This document shows, piece after piece, positions 36,534 through 50,333 of a stretch of DNA of 64,000 nucleotides; position 1 is the first letter of the stretch; each line of letters opens with the position of its first letter. Origin of the DNA: Paralichthys olivaceus (lineage: Eukaryota; Chordata; Actinopteri; Pleuronectiformes; Paralichthyidae); assembly GCF_024713975.1 (NCBI RefSeq), contig NC_091102.1:26437864-26501863 (forward strand), in the 5' to 3' direction. A model generated the notes under the pieces. That model did not search any database. It saw only the letters and a list, made by a program, of their open reading frames with translations, and had not been told where the DNA came from. A program made the position numbers and the translations under genes.

Positions 36534-38553
36534 ATGCCAAAGAACAAGTCAGGAAGGGTAAGGTTTCTAAGCAGGACACATCGACGATTTTATTTTATTT
36601 TTCCAATGTTTGTCTCAAACTCAAAAATATTTTTTCTGTGAGGGGATGGACTTTAAATGAACCCATCACATTGGTGCTAATGCTAGAATGCTAGCAGTAG
36701 CATACTAGTGATTTTTTTTAATTTGTGTGTGCACTGCGTGGTGAAATCTCTCGCAAGTCACGTAATTAAACGTAAACGGAATTGTTGACAATAATAATAA
36801 ATATTGTAGTTAATTAGTTATATCATTAGCTATATATTGTTTGTTTTTCATTTAATCAATAATCGTGTAAATCCTGAAACCGTGACATTTCCTCTGGCTC
36901 TGCGCCAAAATTTCATATCGTGACATCCATAGTATGTAGAGACTGTATTTAACAGAATTGAAGAAACTGTATTTAAATGTACTGGTGGTTAAATCAATGA
37001 TTTGTTGGTCTGGTTCATCAACATTTAATTCAAAGTGAGTGTGGGACTGTGTTTTTAACTGTTATATGTTTGTTCGTGTCTTTCAGGTGCCAGACCACGA
37101 GAAATTGTTTGAGGACCTCCTTGAGGAAAAGCAGAATTTGGATTCTAAGAATATGCATCTGGCTCATGAAAATGCCAGTCTGAAGATCGCCATGTCCTGC
37201 AAAGAAGCTTCATGGAAAAAGGAAAAGGAGAGCATGCAGAATGCAGATTATGAAAAACTCAAGGAAGAACTACAGCTCGACCTTAAGGATGCCAAGAAAG
37301 AGTTGAGGCTCCAAGAGAAGGACTACAGGTCCTTGAGTACTCGTTGTCAAAGCCAGCAGGCAGAGATCCACAAGATCAGACGTGACCTCAAGCAAAGGTG
37401 CAACCACGTCAATGAGCTGGAGTACTCCATTAAACAGAGGGAACAGGTGATCGACAGGACAGTGCATGAGAAAATGGCACTGGAAGAGGAAATCAATGAG
37501 CTCACAACCAAGCTCAAAGCTATGGGGACAAAAGTTCTCCAGAACGAGCCTGACTGCCAGTCAGAAATCAAGGCTCTGAAGCGCGAGCTCAGCCGTGAGC
37601 AGGCAGAGAAGGAGGCTGGCTCCAGTAGAATCAAGGAGCTGGAGAGACAGCTCAAGGTCACAGAAGAGAAGTGGGTGACCAAACATGAGGCCAGAATTGT
37701 CCAAACGGATCAGCTGATCAACAGTCTCACCAGTCAAAATAAGGCACTGGAAGCCAGCAACAAGAAACTCCTGTCCATGCAGCAAGCCATGGAGGCAAGG
37801 ATCCTCCAGAACAAGACTGAGTGGGAGACTAAAGTTAACACTCTGGAGGACCATCTCAGTAGTGAGCGGGTGGAGAAGGAGGCTGGCTCCAATCGAATCA
37901 AGGAGCTGGAGAGACAGCTCAAGGTCACAGAAGAGAAGTGGGTGACCAAACATGAGGCCAGAATTGTCTATACGGATCAGGTGATCAACAGTCTCAGCAG
38001 TCAGAATATGGCACTGGAAGCCAGCAACCAGAGGCTCATCTCCGTGCAGCAAGCCATCGAGGCAAGGATCCTCCAGAACAAGACTGAGTGGGAGACGAAA
38101 GTTAACACTCTGGAGGACCATCTCAGTAGTGAGCAGGCTGAGAAGGAGGCTGGCTTCACAAAAATCAAGGAGCTGGAGAAACTGGTCAGCAATACTGAGC
38201 AGATGTGGGCGGCCAAGCATGAGGCAGACATACTAAAGCTGCTCATTCTGAAACAGATCAAGCTTCAGGTAAGTCACATCAGCTCTGTTTGATCTGAATA
38301 AGAACTTGTTGCACTTTAAGTTTGTTTCTTATTCAGACTTTCGAAAGAGAAAATATCTAAACACTTGTCGTCTCTGTCTTTTCAGGAACTGGCCTTGATG
38401 ACCGATAAGGACAAGGCAAGGATTCAAAAGGAGCAAAAGAAAGCAAAGAAAGAGGCAGAGAAGAGGCAAAAGAAGGAGCTGCAAGAGAAGAAGAGGCAGG
38501 AGCAGAGAGACAAACTAGACAGAGAGAAGGAGGAGAAGCGGCAAAGGAAATGA
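36534..38553 (+). CDS. Copy 14: coiled-coil protein, Cys165/Arg174/His297 type
   Basis: Exons 36534-36557, 37087-38268 and 38386-38553. First copy with Trp165 to Cys (TGC) and His174 to Arg (CGC), both in module 1. It is the only member of this group with His297, so it looks like a junction between the older units and the homogeneous block to the right. A private A (GGTATTC) lies in its spacer near 35949. Confidence 0.74.
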
Positions 38554-39293
38554 AGAAAATATTTACATTTAGGGCATTTAGCAGATGCTTTTGTCCAAAG
38601 CAACTTACAATAAGTACATTTGTCACAAGAGAGAAACCATTCTTAAAAAAATAAAGACATTTGAAATTGAATCAATCATCTCTTGTTTCTTCCTCAATAC
38701 ACCCTGGTGTTCATTTTGTAAGTCATGGTTCCATATAGAGTCAAATATATGATGTGTATATGATGTGATTGAAAGCTAGTAATGTCCAATGGGTGCAGGT
38801 CGAGGAGGGCATGCAGTGTCCTCGAGCTCTCAGTCAGGCTCCACCCCTCGCTCCTACTAATGTGGTCACTTCTGATTTTAAAAAACGAGATGTATTTTCA
38901 GACTTTCATTCTTCACATTTTAGATTCACATCTAAAAAGAAATGATTGTAGGGCTCATATCATGGAAAACTGTTTGTTTAATATCACATTTAACTGACAG
39001 TGTCTGTGATGTCCCATGTGACAGCTTCTGTGATGTCACATGTGACAGTGTCTATGATGTCAAATGTGACAGTGTCTATGATGTCATATTTGACTTTGAT
39101 TGTTTAATGTAATTTATCTTTACTTCAAAGCCATCACTACCAGGTTCAGTGCCTATAAGAGTTATGGAGGAGACCTTATGAGCACAACAGCTCCAAAACT
39201 AGACCACAGATCCACAAATCTTCGATACACGAGACCGTCAGAAGACAGTATATACTTCAGTACACATATATAATACCCCTATATTTGGCCAAC

Positions 39294-41313
39294 ATGCCAA
39301 AGAACAAGTCAGGAAGGGTAAGGTTTCTAAGCAGGACACATCGACGATTTTATTTTATTTTTCCAATGTTTGTCTCAAACTCAAAAATATTTTTTCTGTG
39401 AGGGGATGGACTTTAAATGAACCCATCACATTGGTGCTAATGCTAGAATGCTAGCAGTAGCATACTAGTGATTTTTTTTAATTTGTGTGTGCACTGCGTG
39501 GTGAAATCTCTCGCAAGTCACGTAATTAAACGTAAACGGAATTGTTGACAATAATAATAAATATTGTAGTTAATTAGTTATATCATTAGCTATATATTGT
39601 TTGTTTTTCATTTAATCAATAATCGTGTAAATCCTGAAACCGTGACATTTCCTCTGGCTCTGCGCCAAAATTTCATATCGTGACATCCATAGTATGTAGA
39701 GACTGTATTTAACAGAATTGAAGAAACTGTATTTAAATGTACTGGTGGTTAAATCAATGATTTGTTGGTCTGGTTCATCAACATTTAATTCAAAGTGAGT
39801 GTGGGACTGTGTTTTTAACTGTTATATGTTTGTTCGTGTCTTTCAGGTGCCAGACCACGAGAAATTGTTTGAGGACCTCCTTGAGGAAAAGCAGAATTTG
39901 GATTCTAAGAATATGCATCTGGCTCATGAAAATGCCAGTCTGAAGATCGCCATGTCCTGCAAAGAAGCTTCATGGAAAAAGGAAAAGGAGAGCATGCAGA
40001 ATGCAGATTATGAAAAACTCAAGGAAGAACTACAGCTCGACCTTAAGGATGCCAAGAAAGAGTTGAGGCTCCAAGAGAAGGACTACAGGTCCTTGAGTAC
40101 TCGTTGTCAAAGCCAGCAGGCAGAGATCCACAAGATCAGACGTGACCTCAAGCAAAGGTGCAACCACGTCAATGAGCTGGAGTACTCCATTAAACAGAGG
40201 GAACAGGTGATCGACAGGACAGTGCATGAGAAAATGGCACTGGAAGAGGAAATCAATGAGCTCACAACCAAGCTCAAAGCTATGGGGACAAAAGTTCTCC
40301 AGAACGAGCCTGACTGCCAGTCAGAAATCAAGGCTCTGAAGCGCGAGCTCAGCCGTGAGCAGGCAGAGAAGGAGGCTGGCTCCAGTAGAATCAAGGAGCT
40401 GGAGAGACAGCTCAAGGTCACAGAAGAGAAGTGGGTGACCAAACATGAGGCCAGAATTGTCCAAACGGATCAGCTGATCAACAGTCTCACCAGTCAAAAT
40501 AAGGCACTGGAAGCCAGCAACAAGAAACTCCTGTCCATGCAGCAAGCCATGGAGGCAAGGATCCTCCAGAACAAGACTGAGTGGGAGACTAAAGTTAACA
40601 CTCTGGAGGACCATCTCAGTAGTGAGCGGGTGGAGAAGGAGGCTGGCTCCAATCGAATCAAGGAACTGGAGAGACAGCTCAAGGTCACAGAAGAGAAGTG
40701 GGTGACCAAACGTGAGGCCAGAATTGTCTATACGGATCAGGTGATCAACAGTCTCAGCAGTCAGAATATGGCACTGGAAGCCAGCAACCAGAGGCTCATC
40801 TCCGTGCAGCAAGCCATCGAGGCAAGGATCCTCCAGAACAAGACTGAGTGGGAGACGAAAGTTAACACTCTGGAGGACCATCTCAGTAGTGAGCAGGCTG
40901 AGAAGGAGGCTGGCTTCACAAAAATCAAGGAGCTGGAGAAACTGGTCAGCAATACTGAGCAGATGTGGGCGGCCAAGCATGAGGCAGACATACTAAAGCT
41001 GCTCATTCTGAAACAGATCAAGCTTCAGGTAAGTCACATCAGCTCTGTTTGATCTGAATAAGAACTTGTTGCACTTTAAGTTTGTTTCTTATTCAGACTT
41101 TCGAAAGAGAAAATATCTAAACACTTGTCGTCTCTGTCTTTTCAGGAACTGGCCTTGATGACCGATAAGGACAAGGCAAGGATTCAAAAGGAGCAAAAGA
41201 AAGCAAAGAAAGAGGCAGAGAAGAGGCAAAAGAAGGAGCTGCAAGAGAAGAAGAGGCAGGAGCAGAGAGACAAACTAGACAGAGAGAAGGAGGAGAAGCG
41301 GCAAAGGAAATGA
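39294..41313 (+). CDS. Copy 15: coiled-coil protein, Cys165/Arg174/Arg297 type
   Basis: Exons 39294-39317, 39847-41028 and 41146-41313. First copy with the full Cys165/Arg174/Arg297 combination that fills the rest of the array. Private silent change in the Glu281 codon (GAA). Confidence 0.74.
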
Positions 41314-42053
41314 AGAAAATATTTACATTTAGGGCATTTAGCAGATGCTTTTGTCCAAAGCAACTTACAATAAGTACATTTGTCACAAGAGAGAAACCAT
41401 TCTTAAAAAAATAAAGACATTTGAAATTGAATCAATCATCTCTTGTTTCTTCCTCAATACACCCTGGTGTTCATTTTGTAAGTCATGGTTCCATATAGAG
41501 TCAAATATATGATGTGTATATGATGTGATTGAAAGCTAGTAATGTCCAATGGGTGCAGGTCGAGGAGGGCATGCAGTGTCCTCGAGCTCTCAGTCAGGCT
41601 CCACCCCTCGCTCCTACTAATGTGGTCACTTCTGATTTTAAAAAACGAGATGTATTTTCAGACTTTCATTCTTCACATTTTAGATTCACATCTAAAAAGA
41701 AATGATTGTAGGGCTCATATCATGGAAAACTGTTTGTTTAATATCACATTTAACTGACAGTGTCTGTGATGTCCCATGTGACAGCTTCTGTGATGTCACA
41801 TGTGACAGTGTCTATGATGTCAAATGTGACAGTGTCTATGATGTCATATTTGACTTTGATTGTTTAATGTAATTTATCTTTACTTCAAAGCCATCACTAC
41901 CAGGTTCAGTGCCTATAAGAGTTATGGAGGAGACCTTATGAGCACAACAGCTCCAAAACTAGACCACAGATCCACAAATCTTCGATACACGAGACCGTCA
42001 GAAGACAGTATATACTTCAGTACACATATATAATACCCCTATATTTGGCCAAC

Positions 42054-44073
42054 ATGCCAAAGAACAAGTCAGGAAGGGTAAGGTTTCTAAGCAGGACACA
42101 TCGACGATTTTATTTTATTTTTCCAATGTTTGTCTCAAACTCAAAAATATTTTTTCTGTGAGGGGATGGACTTTAAATGAACCCATCACATTGGTGCTAA
42201 TGCTAGAATGCTAGCAGTAGCATACTAGTGATTTTTTTAAATTTGTGTGTGCACTGCGTGGTGAAATCTCTCGCAAGTCACGTAATTAAACGTAAACGGA
42301 ATTGTTGACAATAATAATAAATATTGTAGTTAATTAGTTATATCATTAGCTATATATTGTTTGTTTTTCATTTAATCAATAATCGTGTAAATCCTGAAAC
42401 CGTGACATTTCCTCTGGCTCTGCGCCAAAATTTCATATCGTGACATCCATAGTATGTAGAGACTGTATTTAACAGAATTGAAGAAACTGTATTTAAATGT
42501 ACTGGTGGTTAAATCAATGATTTGTTGGTCTGGTTCATCAACATTTAATTCAAAGTGAGTGTGGGACTGTGTTTTTAACTGTTATATGTTTGTTCGTGTC
42601 TTTCAGGTGCCAGACCACGAGAAATTGTTTGAGGACCTCCTTGAGGAAAAGCAGAATTTGGATTCTAAGAATATGCATCTGGCTCATGAAAATGCCAGTC
42701 TGAAGATCGCCATGTCCTGCAAAGAAGCTTCATGGAAAAAGGAAAAGGAGAGCATGCAGAATGCAGATTATGAAAAACTCAAGGAAGAACTACAGCTCGA
42801 CCTTAAGGATGCCAAGAAAGAGTTGAGGCTCCAAGAGAAGGACTACAGGTCCTTGAGTACTCGTTGTCAAAGCCAGCAGGCAGAGATCCACAAGATCAGA
42901 CGTGACCTCAAGCAAAGGTGCAACCACGTCAATGAGCTGGAGTACTCCATTAAACAGAGGGAACAGGTGATCGACAGGACAGTGCATGAGAAAATGGCAC
43001 TGGAAGAGGAAATCAATGAGCTCACAACCAAGCTCAAAGCTATGGGGACAAAAGTTCTCCAGAACGAGCCTGACTGCCAGTCAGAAATCAAGGCTCTGAA
43101 GCGCGAGCTCAGCCGTGAGCAGGCAGAGAAGGAGGCTGGCTCCAGTAGAATCAAGGAGCTGGAGAGACAGCTCAAGGTCACAGAAGAGAAGTGGGTGACC
43201 AAACATGAGGCCAGAATTGTCCAAACGGATCAGCTGATCAACAGTCTCACCAGTCAAAATAAGGCACTGGAAGCCAGCAACAAGAAACTCCTGTCCATGC
43301 AGCAAGCCATGGAGGCAAGGATCCTCCAGAACAAGACTGAGTGGGAGACTAAAGTTAACACTCTGGAGGACCATCTCAGTAGTGAGCGGGTGGAGAAGGA
43401 GGCTGGCTCCAATCGAATCAAGGAGCTGGAGAGACAGCTCAAGGTCACAGAAGAGAAGTGGGTGACCAAACGTGAGGCCAGAATTGTCTATACGGATCAG
43501 GTGATCAACAGTCTCAGCAGTCAGAATATGGCACTGGAAGCCAGCAACCAGAGGCTCATCTCCGTGCAGCAAGCCATCGAGGCAAGGATCCTCCAGAACA
43601 AGACTGAGTGGGAGACGAAAGTTAACACTCTGGAGGACCATCTCAGTAGTGAGCAGGCTGAGAAGGAGGCTGGCTTCACAAAAATCAAGGAGCTGGAGAA
43701 ACTGGTCAGCAATACTGAGCAGATGTGGGCGGCCAAGCATGAGGCAGACATACTAAAGCTGCTCATTCTGAAACAGATCAAGCTTCAGGTAAGTCACATC
43801 AGCTCTGTTTGATCTGAATAAGAACTTGTTGCACTTTAAGTTTGTTTCTTATTCAGACTTTCGAAAGAGAAAATATCTAAACACTTGTCGTCTCTGTCTT
43901 TTCAGGAACTGGCCTTGATGACCGATAAGGACAAGGCAAGGATTCAAAAGGAGCAAAAGAAAGCAAAGAAAGAGGCAGAGAAGAGGCAAAAGAAGGAGCT
44001 GCAAGAGAAGAAGAGGCAGGAGCAGAGAGACAAACTAGACAGAGAGAAGGAGGAGAAGCGGCAAAGGAAATGA
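42054..44073 (+). CDS. Copy 16: coiled-coil protein, Cys165/Arg174/Arg297 type
   Basis: Exons 42054-42077, 42607-43788 and 43906-44073. Protein as copy 15. The unit stands out only by having seven T followed by AAA in intron 1 near 42232-42241, the form seen in the Gln75 units and units 1, 9 and 11. Confidence 0.74.
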
Positions 44074-44813
44074 AGAAAATATTTACATTTAGGGCATTTA
44101 GCAGATGCTTTTGTCCAAAGCAACTTACAATAAGTACATTTGTCACAAGAGAGAAACCATTCTTAAAAAAATAAAGACATTTGAAATTGAATCAATCATC
44201 TCTTGTTTCTTCCTCAATACACCCTGGTGTTCATTTTGTAAGTCATGGTTCCATATAGAGTCAAATATATGATGTGTATATGATGTGATTGAAAGCTAGT
44301 AATGTCCAATGGGTGCAGGTCGAGGAGGGCATGCAGTGTCCTCGAGCTCTCAGTCAGGCTCCACCCCTCGCTCCTACTAATGTGGTCACTTCTGATTTTA
44401 AAAAACGAGATGTATTTTCAGACTTTCATTCTTCACATTTTAGATTCACATCTAAAAAGAAATGATTGTAGGGCTCATATCATGGAAAACTGTTTGTTTA
44501 ATATCACATTTAACTGACAGTGTCTGTGATGTCCCATGTGACAGCTTCTGTGATGTCACATGTGACAGTGTCTATGATGTCAAATGTGACAGTGTCTATG
44601 ATGTCATATTTGACTTTGATTGTTTAATGTAATTTATCTTTACTTCAAAGCCATCACTACCAGGTTCAGTGCCTATAAGAGTTATGGAGGAGACCTTATG
44701 AGCACAACAGCTCCAAAACTAGACCACAGATCCACAAATCTTCGATACACGAGACCGTCAGAAGACAGTATATACTTCAGTACACATATATAATACCCCT
44801 ATATTTGGCCAAC

Positions 44814-46833
44814 ATGCCAAAGAACAAGTCAGGAAGGGTAAGGTTTCTAAGCAGGACACATCGACGATTTTATTTTATTTTTCCAATGTTTGTCTCAAAC
44901 TCAAAAATATTTTTTCTGTGAGGGGATGGACTTTAAATGAACCCATCACATTGGTGCTAATGCTAGAATGCTAGCAGTAGCATACTAGTGATTTTTTTTA
45001 ATTTGTGTGTGCACTGCGTGGTGAAATCTCTCGCAAGTCACGTAATTAAACGTAAACGGAATTGTTGACAATAATAATAAATATTGTAGTTAATTAGTTA
45101 TATCATTAGCTATATATTGTTTGTTTTTCATTTAATCAATAATCGTGTAAATCCTGAAACCGTGACATTTCCTCTGGCTCTGCGCCAAAATTTCATATCG
45201 TGACATCCATAGTATGTAGAGACTGTATTTAACAGAATTGAAGAAACTGTATTTAAATGTACTGGTGGTTAAATCAATGATTTGTTGGTCTGGTTCATCA
45301 ACATTTAATTCAAAGTGAGTGTGGGACTGTGTTTTTAACTGTTATATGTTTGTTCGTGTCTTTCAGGTGCCAGACCACGAGAAATTGTTTGAGGACCTCC
45401 TTGAGGAAAAGCAGAATTTGGATTCTAAGAATATGCATCTGGCTCATGAAAATGCCAGTCTGAAGATCGCCATGTCCTGCAAAGAAGCTTCATGGAAAAA
45501 GGAAAAGGAGAGCATGCAGAATGCAGATTATGAAAAACTCAAGGAAGAACTACAGCTCGACCTTAAGGATGCCAAGAAAGAGTTGAGGCTCCAAGAGAAG
45601 GACTACAGGTCCTTGAGTACTCGTTGTCAAAGCCAGCAGGCAGAGATCCACAAGATCAGACGTGACCTCAAGCAAAGGTGCAACCACGTCAATGAGCTGG
45701 AGTACTCCATTAAACAGAGGGAACAGGTGATCGACAGGACAGTGCATGAGAAAATGGCACTGGAAGAGGAAATCAATGAGCTCACAACCAAGCTCAAAGC
45801 TATGGGGACAAAAGTTCTCCAGAACGAGCCTGACTGCCAGTCAGAAATCAAGGCTCTGAAGCGCGAGCTCAGCCGTGAGCAGGCAGAGAAGGAGGCTGGC
45901 TCCAGTAGAATCAAGGAGCTGGAGAGACAGCTCAAGGTCACAGAAGAGAAGTGGGTGACCAAACATGAGGCCAGAATTGTCCAAACGGATCAGCTGATCA
46001 ACAGTCTCACCAGTCAAAATAAGGCACTGGAAGCCAGCAACAAGAAACTCCTGTCCATGCAGCAAGCCATGGAGGCAAGGATCCTCCAGAACAAGACTGA
46101 GTGGGAGACTAAAGTTAACACTCTGGAGGACCATCTCAGTAGTGAGCGGGTGGAGAAGGAGGCTGGCTCCAATCGAATCAAGGAGCTGGAGAGACAGCTC
46201 AAGGTCACAGAAGAGAAGTGGGTGACCAAACGTGAGGCCAGAATTGTCTATACGGATCAGGTGATCAACAGTCTCAGCAGTCAGAATATGGCACTGGAAG
46301 CCAGCAACCAGAGGCTCATCTCCGTGCAGCAAGCCATCGAGGCAAGGATCCTCCAGAACAAGACTGAGTGGGAGACGAAAGTTAACACTCTGGAGGACCA
46401 TCTCAGTAGTGAGCAGGCTGAGAAGGAGGCTGGCTTCACAAAAATCAAGGAGCTGGAGAAACTGGTCAGCAATACTGAGCAGATGTGGGCGGCCAAGCAT
46501 GAGGCAGACATACTAAAGCTGCTCATTCTGAAACAGATCAAGCTTCAGGTAAGTCACATCAGCTCTGTTTGATCTGAATAAGAACTTGTTGCACTTTAAG
46601 TTTGTTTCTTATTCAGACTTTCGAAAGAGAAAATATCTAAACACTTGTCGTCTCTGTCTTTTCAGGAACTGGCCTTGATGACCGATAAGGACAAGGCAAG
46701 GATTCAAAAGGAGCAAAAGAAAGCAAAGAAAGAGGCAGAGAAGAGGCAAAAGAAGGAGCTGCAAGAGAAGAAGAGGCAGGAGCAGAGAGACAAACTAGAC
46801 AGAGAGAAGGAGGAGAAGCGGCAAAGGAAATGA
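44814..46833 (+). CDS. Copy 17: coiled-coil protein, Cys165/Arg174/Arg297 type
   Basis: Exons 44814-44837, 45367-46548 and 46666-46833. Protein as copy 15. I saw no private base in this unit; it matches units 19-22. Confidence 0.74.
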
Positions 46834-47573
46834 AGAAAATATTTACATTTAGGGCATTTAGCAGATGCTTTTGTCCAAAGCAACTTACAATAAGTACATT
46901 TGTCACAAGAGAGAAACCATTCTTAAAAAAATAAAGACATTTGAAATTGAATCAATCATCTCTTGTTTCTTCCTCAATACACCCTGGTGTTCATTTTGTA
47001 AGTCATGATTCCATATAGAGTCAAATATATGATGTGTATATGATGTGATTGAAAGCTAGTAATGTCCAATGGGTGCAGGTCGAGGAGGGCATGCAGTGTC
47101 CTCGAGCTCTCAGTCAGGCTCCACCCCTCGCTCCTACTAATGTGGTCACTTCTGATTTTAAAAAACGAGATGTATTTTCAGACTTTCATTCTTCACATTT
47201 TAGATTCACATCTAAAAAGAAATGATTGTAGGGCTCATATCATGGAAAACTGTTTGTTTAATATCACATTTAACTGACAGTGTCTGTGATGTCCCATGTG
47301 ACAGCTTCTGTGATGTCACATGTGACAGTGTCTATGATGTCAAATGTGACAGTGTCTATGATGTCATATTTGACTTTGATTGTTTAATGTAATTTATCTT
47401 TACTTCAAAGCCATCACTACCAGGTTCAGTGCCTATAAGAGTTATGGAGGAGACCTTATGAGCACAACAGCTCCAAAACTAGACCACAGATCCACAAATC
47501 TTCGATACACGAGACCGTCAGAAGACAGTATATACTTCAGTACACATATATAATACCCCTATATTTGGCCAAC

Positions 47574-49593
47574 ATGCCAAAGAACAAGTCAGGAAGGGTA
47601 AGGTTTCTAAGCAGGACACATCGACGATTTTATTTTATTTTTCCAATGTTTGTCTCAAACTCAAAAATATTTTTTCTGTGAGGGGATGGACTTTAAATGA
47701 ACCCATCACATTGGTGCTAATGCTAGAATGCTAGCAGTAGCATACTAGTGATTTTTTTTAATTTGTGTGTGCACTGCGTGGTGAAATCTCTCGCAAGTCA
47801 CGTAATTAAACGTAAACGGAATTGTTGACAATAATAATAAATATTGTAGTTAATTAGTTATATCATTAGCTATATATTGTTTGTTTTTCATTTAATCAAT
47901 AATCGTGTAAATCCTGAAACCGTGACATTTCCTCTGGCTCTGCGCCAAAATTTCATATCGTGACATCCATAGTATGTAGAGACTGTATTTAACAGAATTG
48001 AAGAAACTGTATTTAAATGTACTGGTGGTTAAATCAATGATTTGTTGGTCTGGTTCATCAACATTTAATTCAAAGTGAGTGTGGGACTGTGTTTTTAACT
48101 GTTATATGTTTGTTCGTGTCTTTCAGGTGCCAGACCACGAGAAATTGTTTGAGGACCTCCTTGAGGAAAAGCAGAATTTGGATTCTAAGAATATGCATCT
48201 GGCTCATGAAAATGCCAGTCTGAAGATCGCCATGTCCTGCAAAGAAGCTTCATGGAAAAAGGAAAAGGAGAGCATGCAGAATGCAGATTATGAAAAACTC
48301 AAGGAAGAACTACAGCTCGACCTTAAGGATGCCAAGAAAGAGTTGAGGCTCCAAGAGAAGGACTACAGGTCCTTGAGTACTCGTTGTCAAAGCCAGCAGG
48401 CAGAGATCCACAAGATCAGACGTGACCTCAAGCAAAGGTGCAACCACGTCAATGAGCTGGAGTACTCCATTAAACAGAGGGAACAGGTGATCGACAGGAC
48501 AGTGCATGAGAAAATGGCACTGGAAGAGGAAATCAATGAGCTCACAACCAAGCTCAAAGCTATGGGGACAAAAGTTCTCCAGAACGAGCCTGACTGCCAG
48601 TCAGAAATCAAGGCTCTGAAGCGCGAGCTCAGCCGTGAGCAGGCAGAGAAGGAGGCTGGCTCCAGTAGAATCAAGGAGCTGGAGAGACAGCTCAAGGTCA
48701 CAGAAGAGAAGTGGGTGACCAAACATGAGGCCAGAATTGTCCAAACGGATCAGCTGATCAACAGTCTCACCAGTCAAAATAAGGCACTGGAAGCCAGCAA
48801 CAAGAAACTCCTGTCCATGCAGCAAGCCATGGAGGCAAGGATCCTCCAGAACAAGACTGAGTGGGAGACTAAAGTTAACACTCTGGAGGACCATCTCAGT
48901 AGTGAGCGGGTGGAGAAGGAGGCTGGCTCCAATCGAATCAAGGAGCTGGAGAGACAGCTCAAGGTCACAGAAGAGAAGTGGGTGACCAAACGTGAGGCCA
49001 GAATTGTCTATACGGATCAGGTGATCAACAGTCTCAGCAGTCAGAATATGGCACTGGAAGCCAGCAACCAGAGGCTCATCTCCGTGCAGCAAGCCATCGA
49101 GGCAAGGATCCTCCAGAACAAGACTGAGTGGGAGACGAAAGTTAACACTCTGGAGGACCATCTCAGTAGTGAGCAGGCTGAGAAGGAGGCTGGCTTCACA
49201 AAAATCAAGGAGCTGGAGAAACTGGTCAGCAATACTGAGCAGATGTGGGCGGCCAAGCATGAGGCAGACATACTAAAGCTGCTCATTCTGAAACAGATCA
49301 AGCTTCAGGTAAGTCACATCAGCTCTGTTTGATCTGAATAAGAACTTGTTGCACTTTAAGTTTGTTTCTTATTCAGACTTTCGAAAGAGAAAATATCTAA
49401 ACACTTGTCGTCTCTGTCTTTTCAGGAACTGGCCTTGATGACCGATAAGGACAAGGCAAGGATTCAAAAGGAGCAAAAGAAAGCAAAGAAAGAGGCAGAG
49501 AAGAGGCAAAAGAAGGAGCTGCAAGAGAAGAAGAGGCAGGAGCAGAGAGACAAACTAGACAGAGAGAAGGAGGAGAAGCGGCAAAGGAAATGA
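47574..49593 (+). CDS. Copy 18: coiled-coil protein, Cys165/Arg174/Arg297 type
   Basis: Exons 47574-47597, 48127-49308 and 49426-49593. Protein as copy 15. The one private base is A (GTCATGATTCC) in the spacer near 47008. Confidence 0.74.
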
Positions 49594-50333
49594 AGAAAAT
49601 ATTTACATTTAGGGCATTTAGCAGATGCTTTTGTCCAAAGCAACTTACAATAAGTACATTTGTCACAAGAGAGAAACCATTCTTAAAAAAATAAAGACAT
49701 TTGAAATTGAATCAATCATCTCTTGTTTCTTCCTCAATACACCCTGGTGTTCATTTTGTAAGTCATGGTTCCATATAGAGTCAAATATATGATGTGTATA
49801 TGATGTGATTGAAAGCTAGTAATGTCCAATGGGTGCAGGTCGAGGAGGGCATGCAGTGTCCTCGAGCTCTCAGTCAGGCTCCACCCCTCGCTCCTACTAA
49901 TGTGGTCACTTCTGATTTTAAAAAACGAGATGTATTTTCAGACTTTCATTCTTCACATTTTAGATTCACATCTAAAAAGAAATGATTGTAGGGCTCATAT
50001 CATGGAAAACTGTTTGTTTAATATCACATTTAACTGACAGTGTCTGTGATGTCCCATGTGACAGCTTCTGTGATGTCACATGTGACAGTGTCTATGATGT
50101 CAAATGTGACAGTGTCTATGATGTCATATTTGACTTTGATTGTTTAATGTAATTTATCTTTACTTCAAAGCCATCACTACCAGGTTCAGTGCCTATAAGA
50201 GTTATGGAGGAGACCTTATGAGCACAACAGCTCCAAAACTAGACCACAGATCCACAAATCTTCGATACACGAGACCGTCAGAAGACAGTATATACTTCAG
50301 TACACATATATAATACCCCTATATTTGGCCAAC

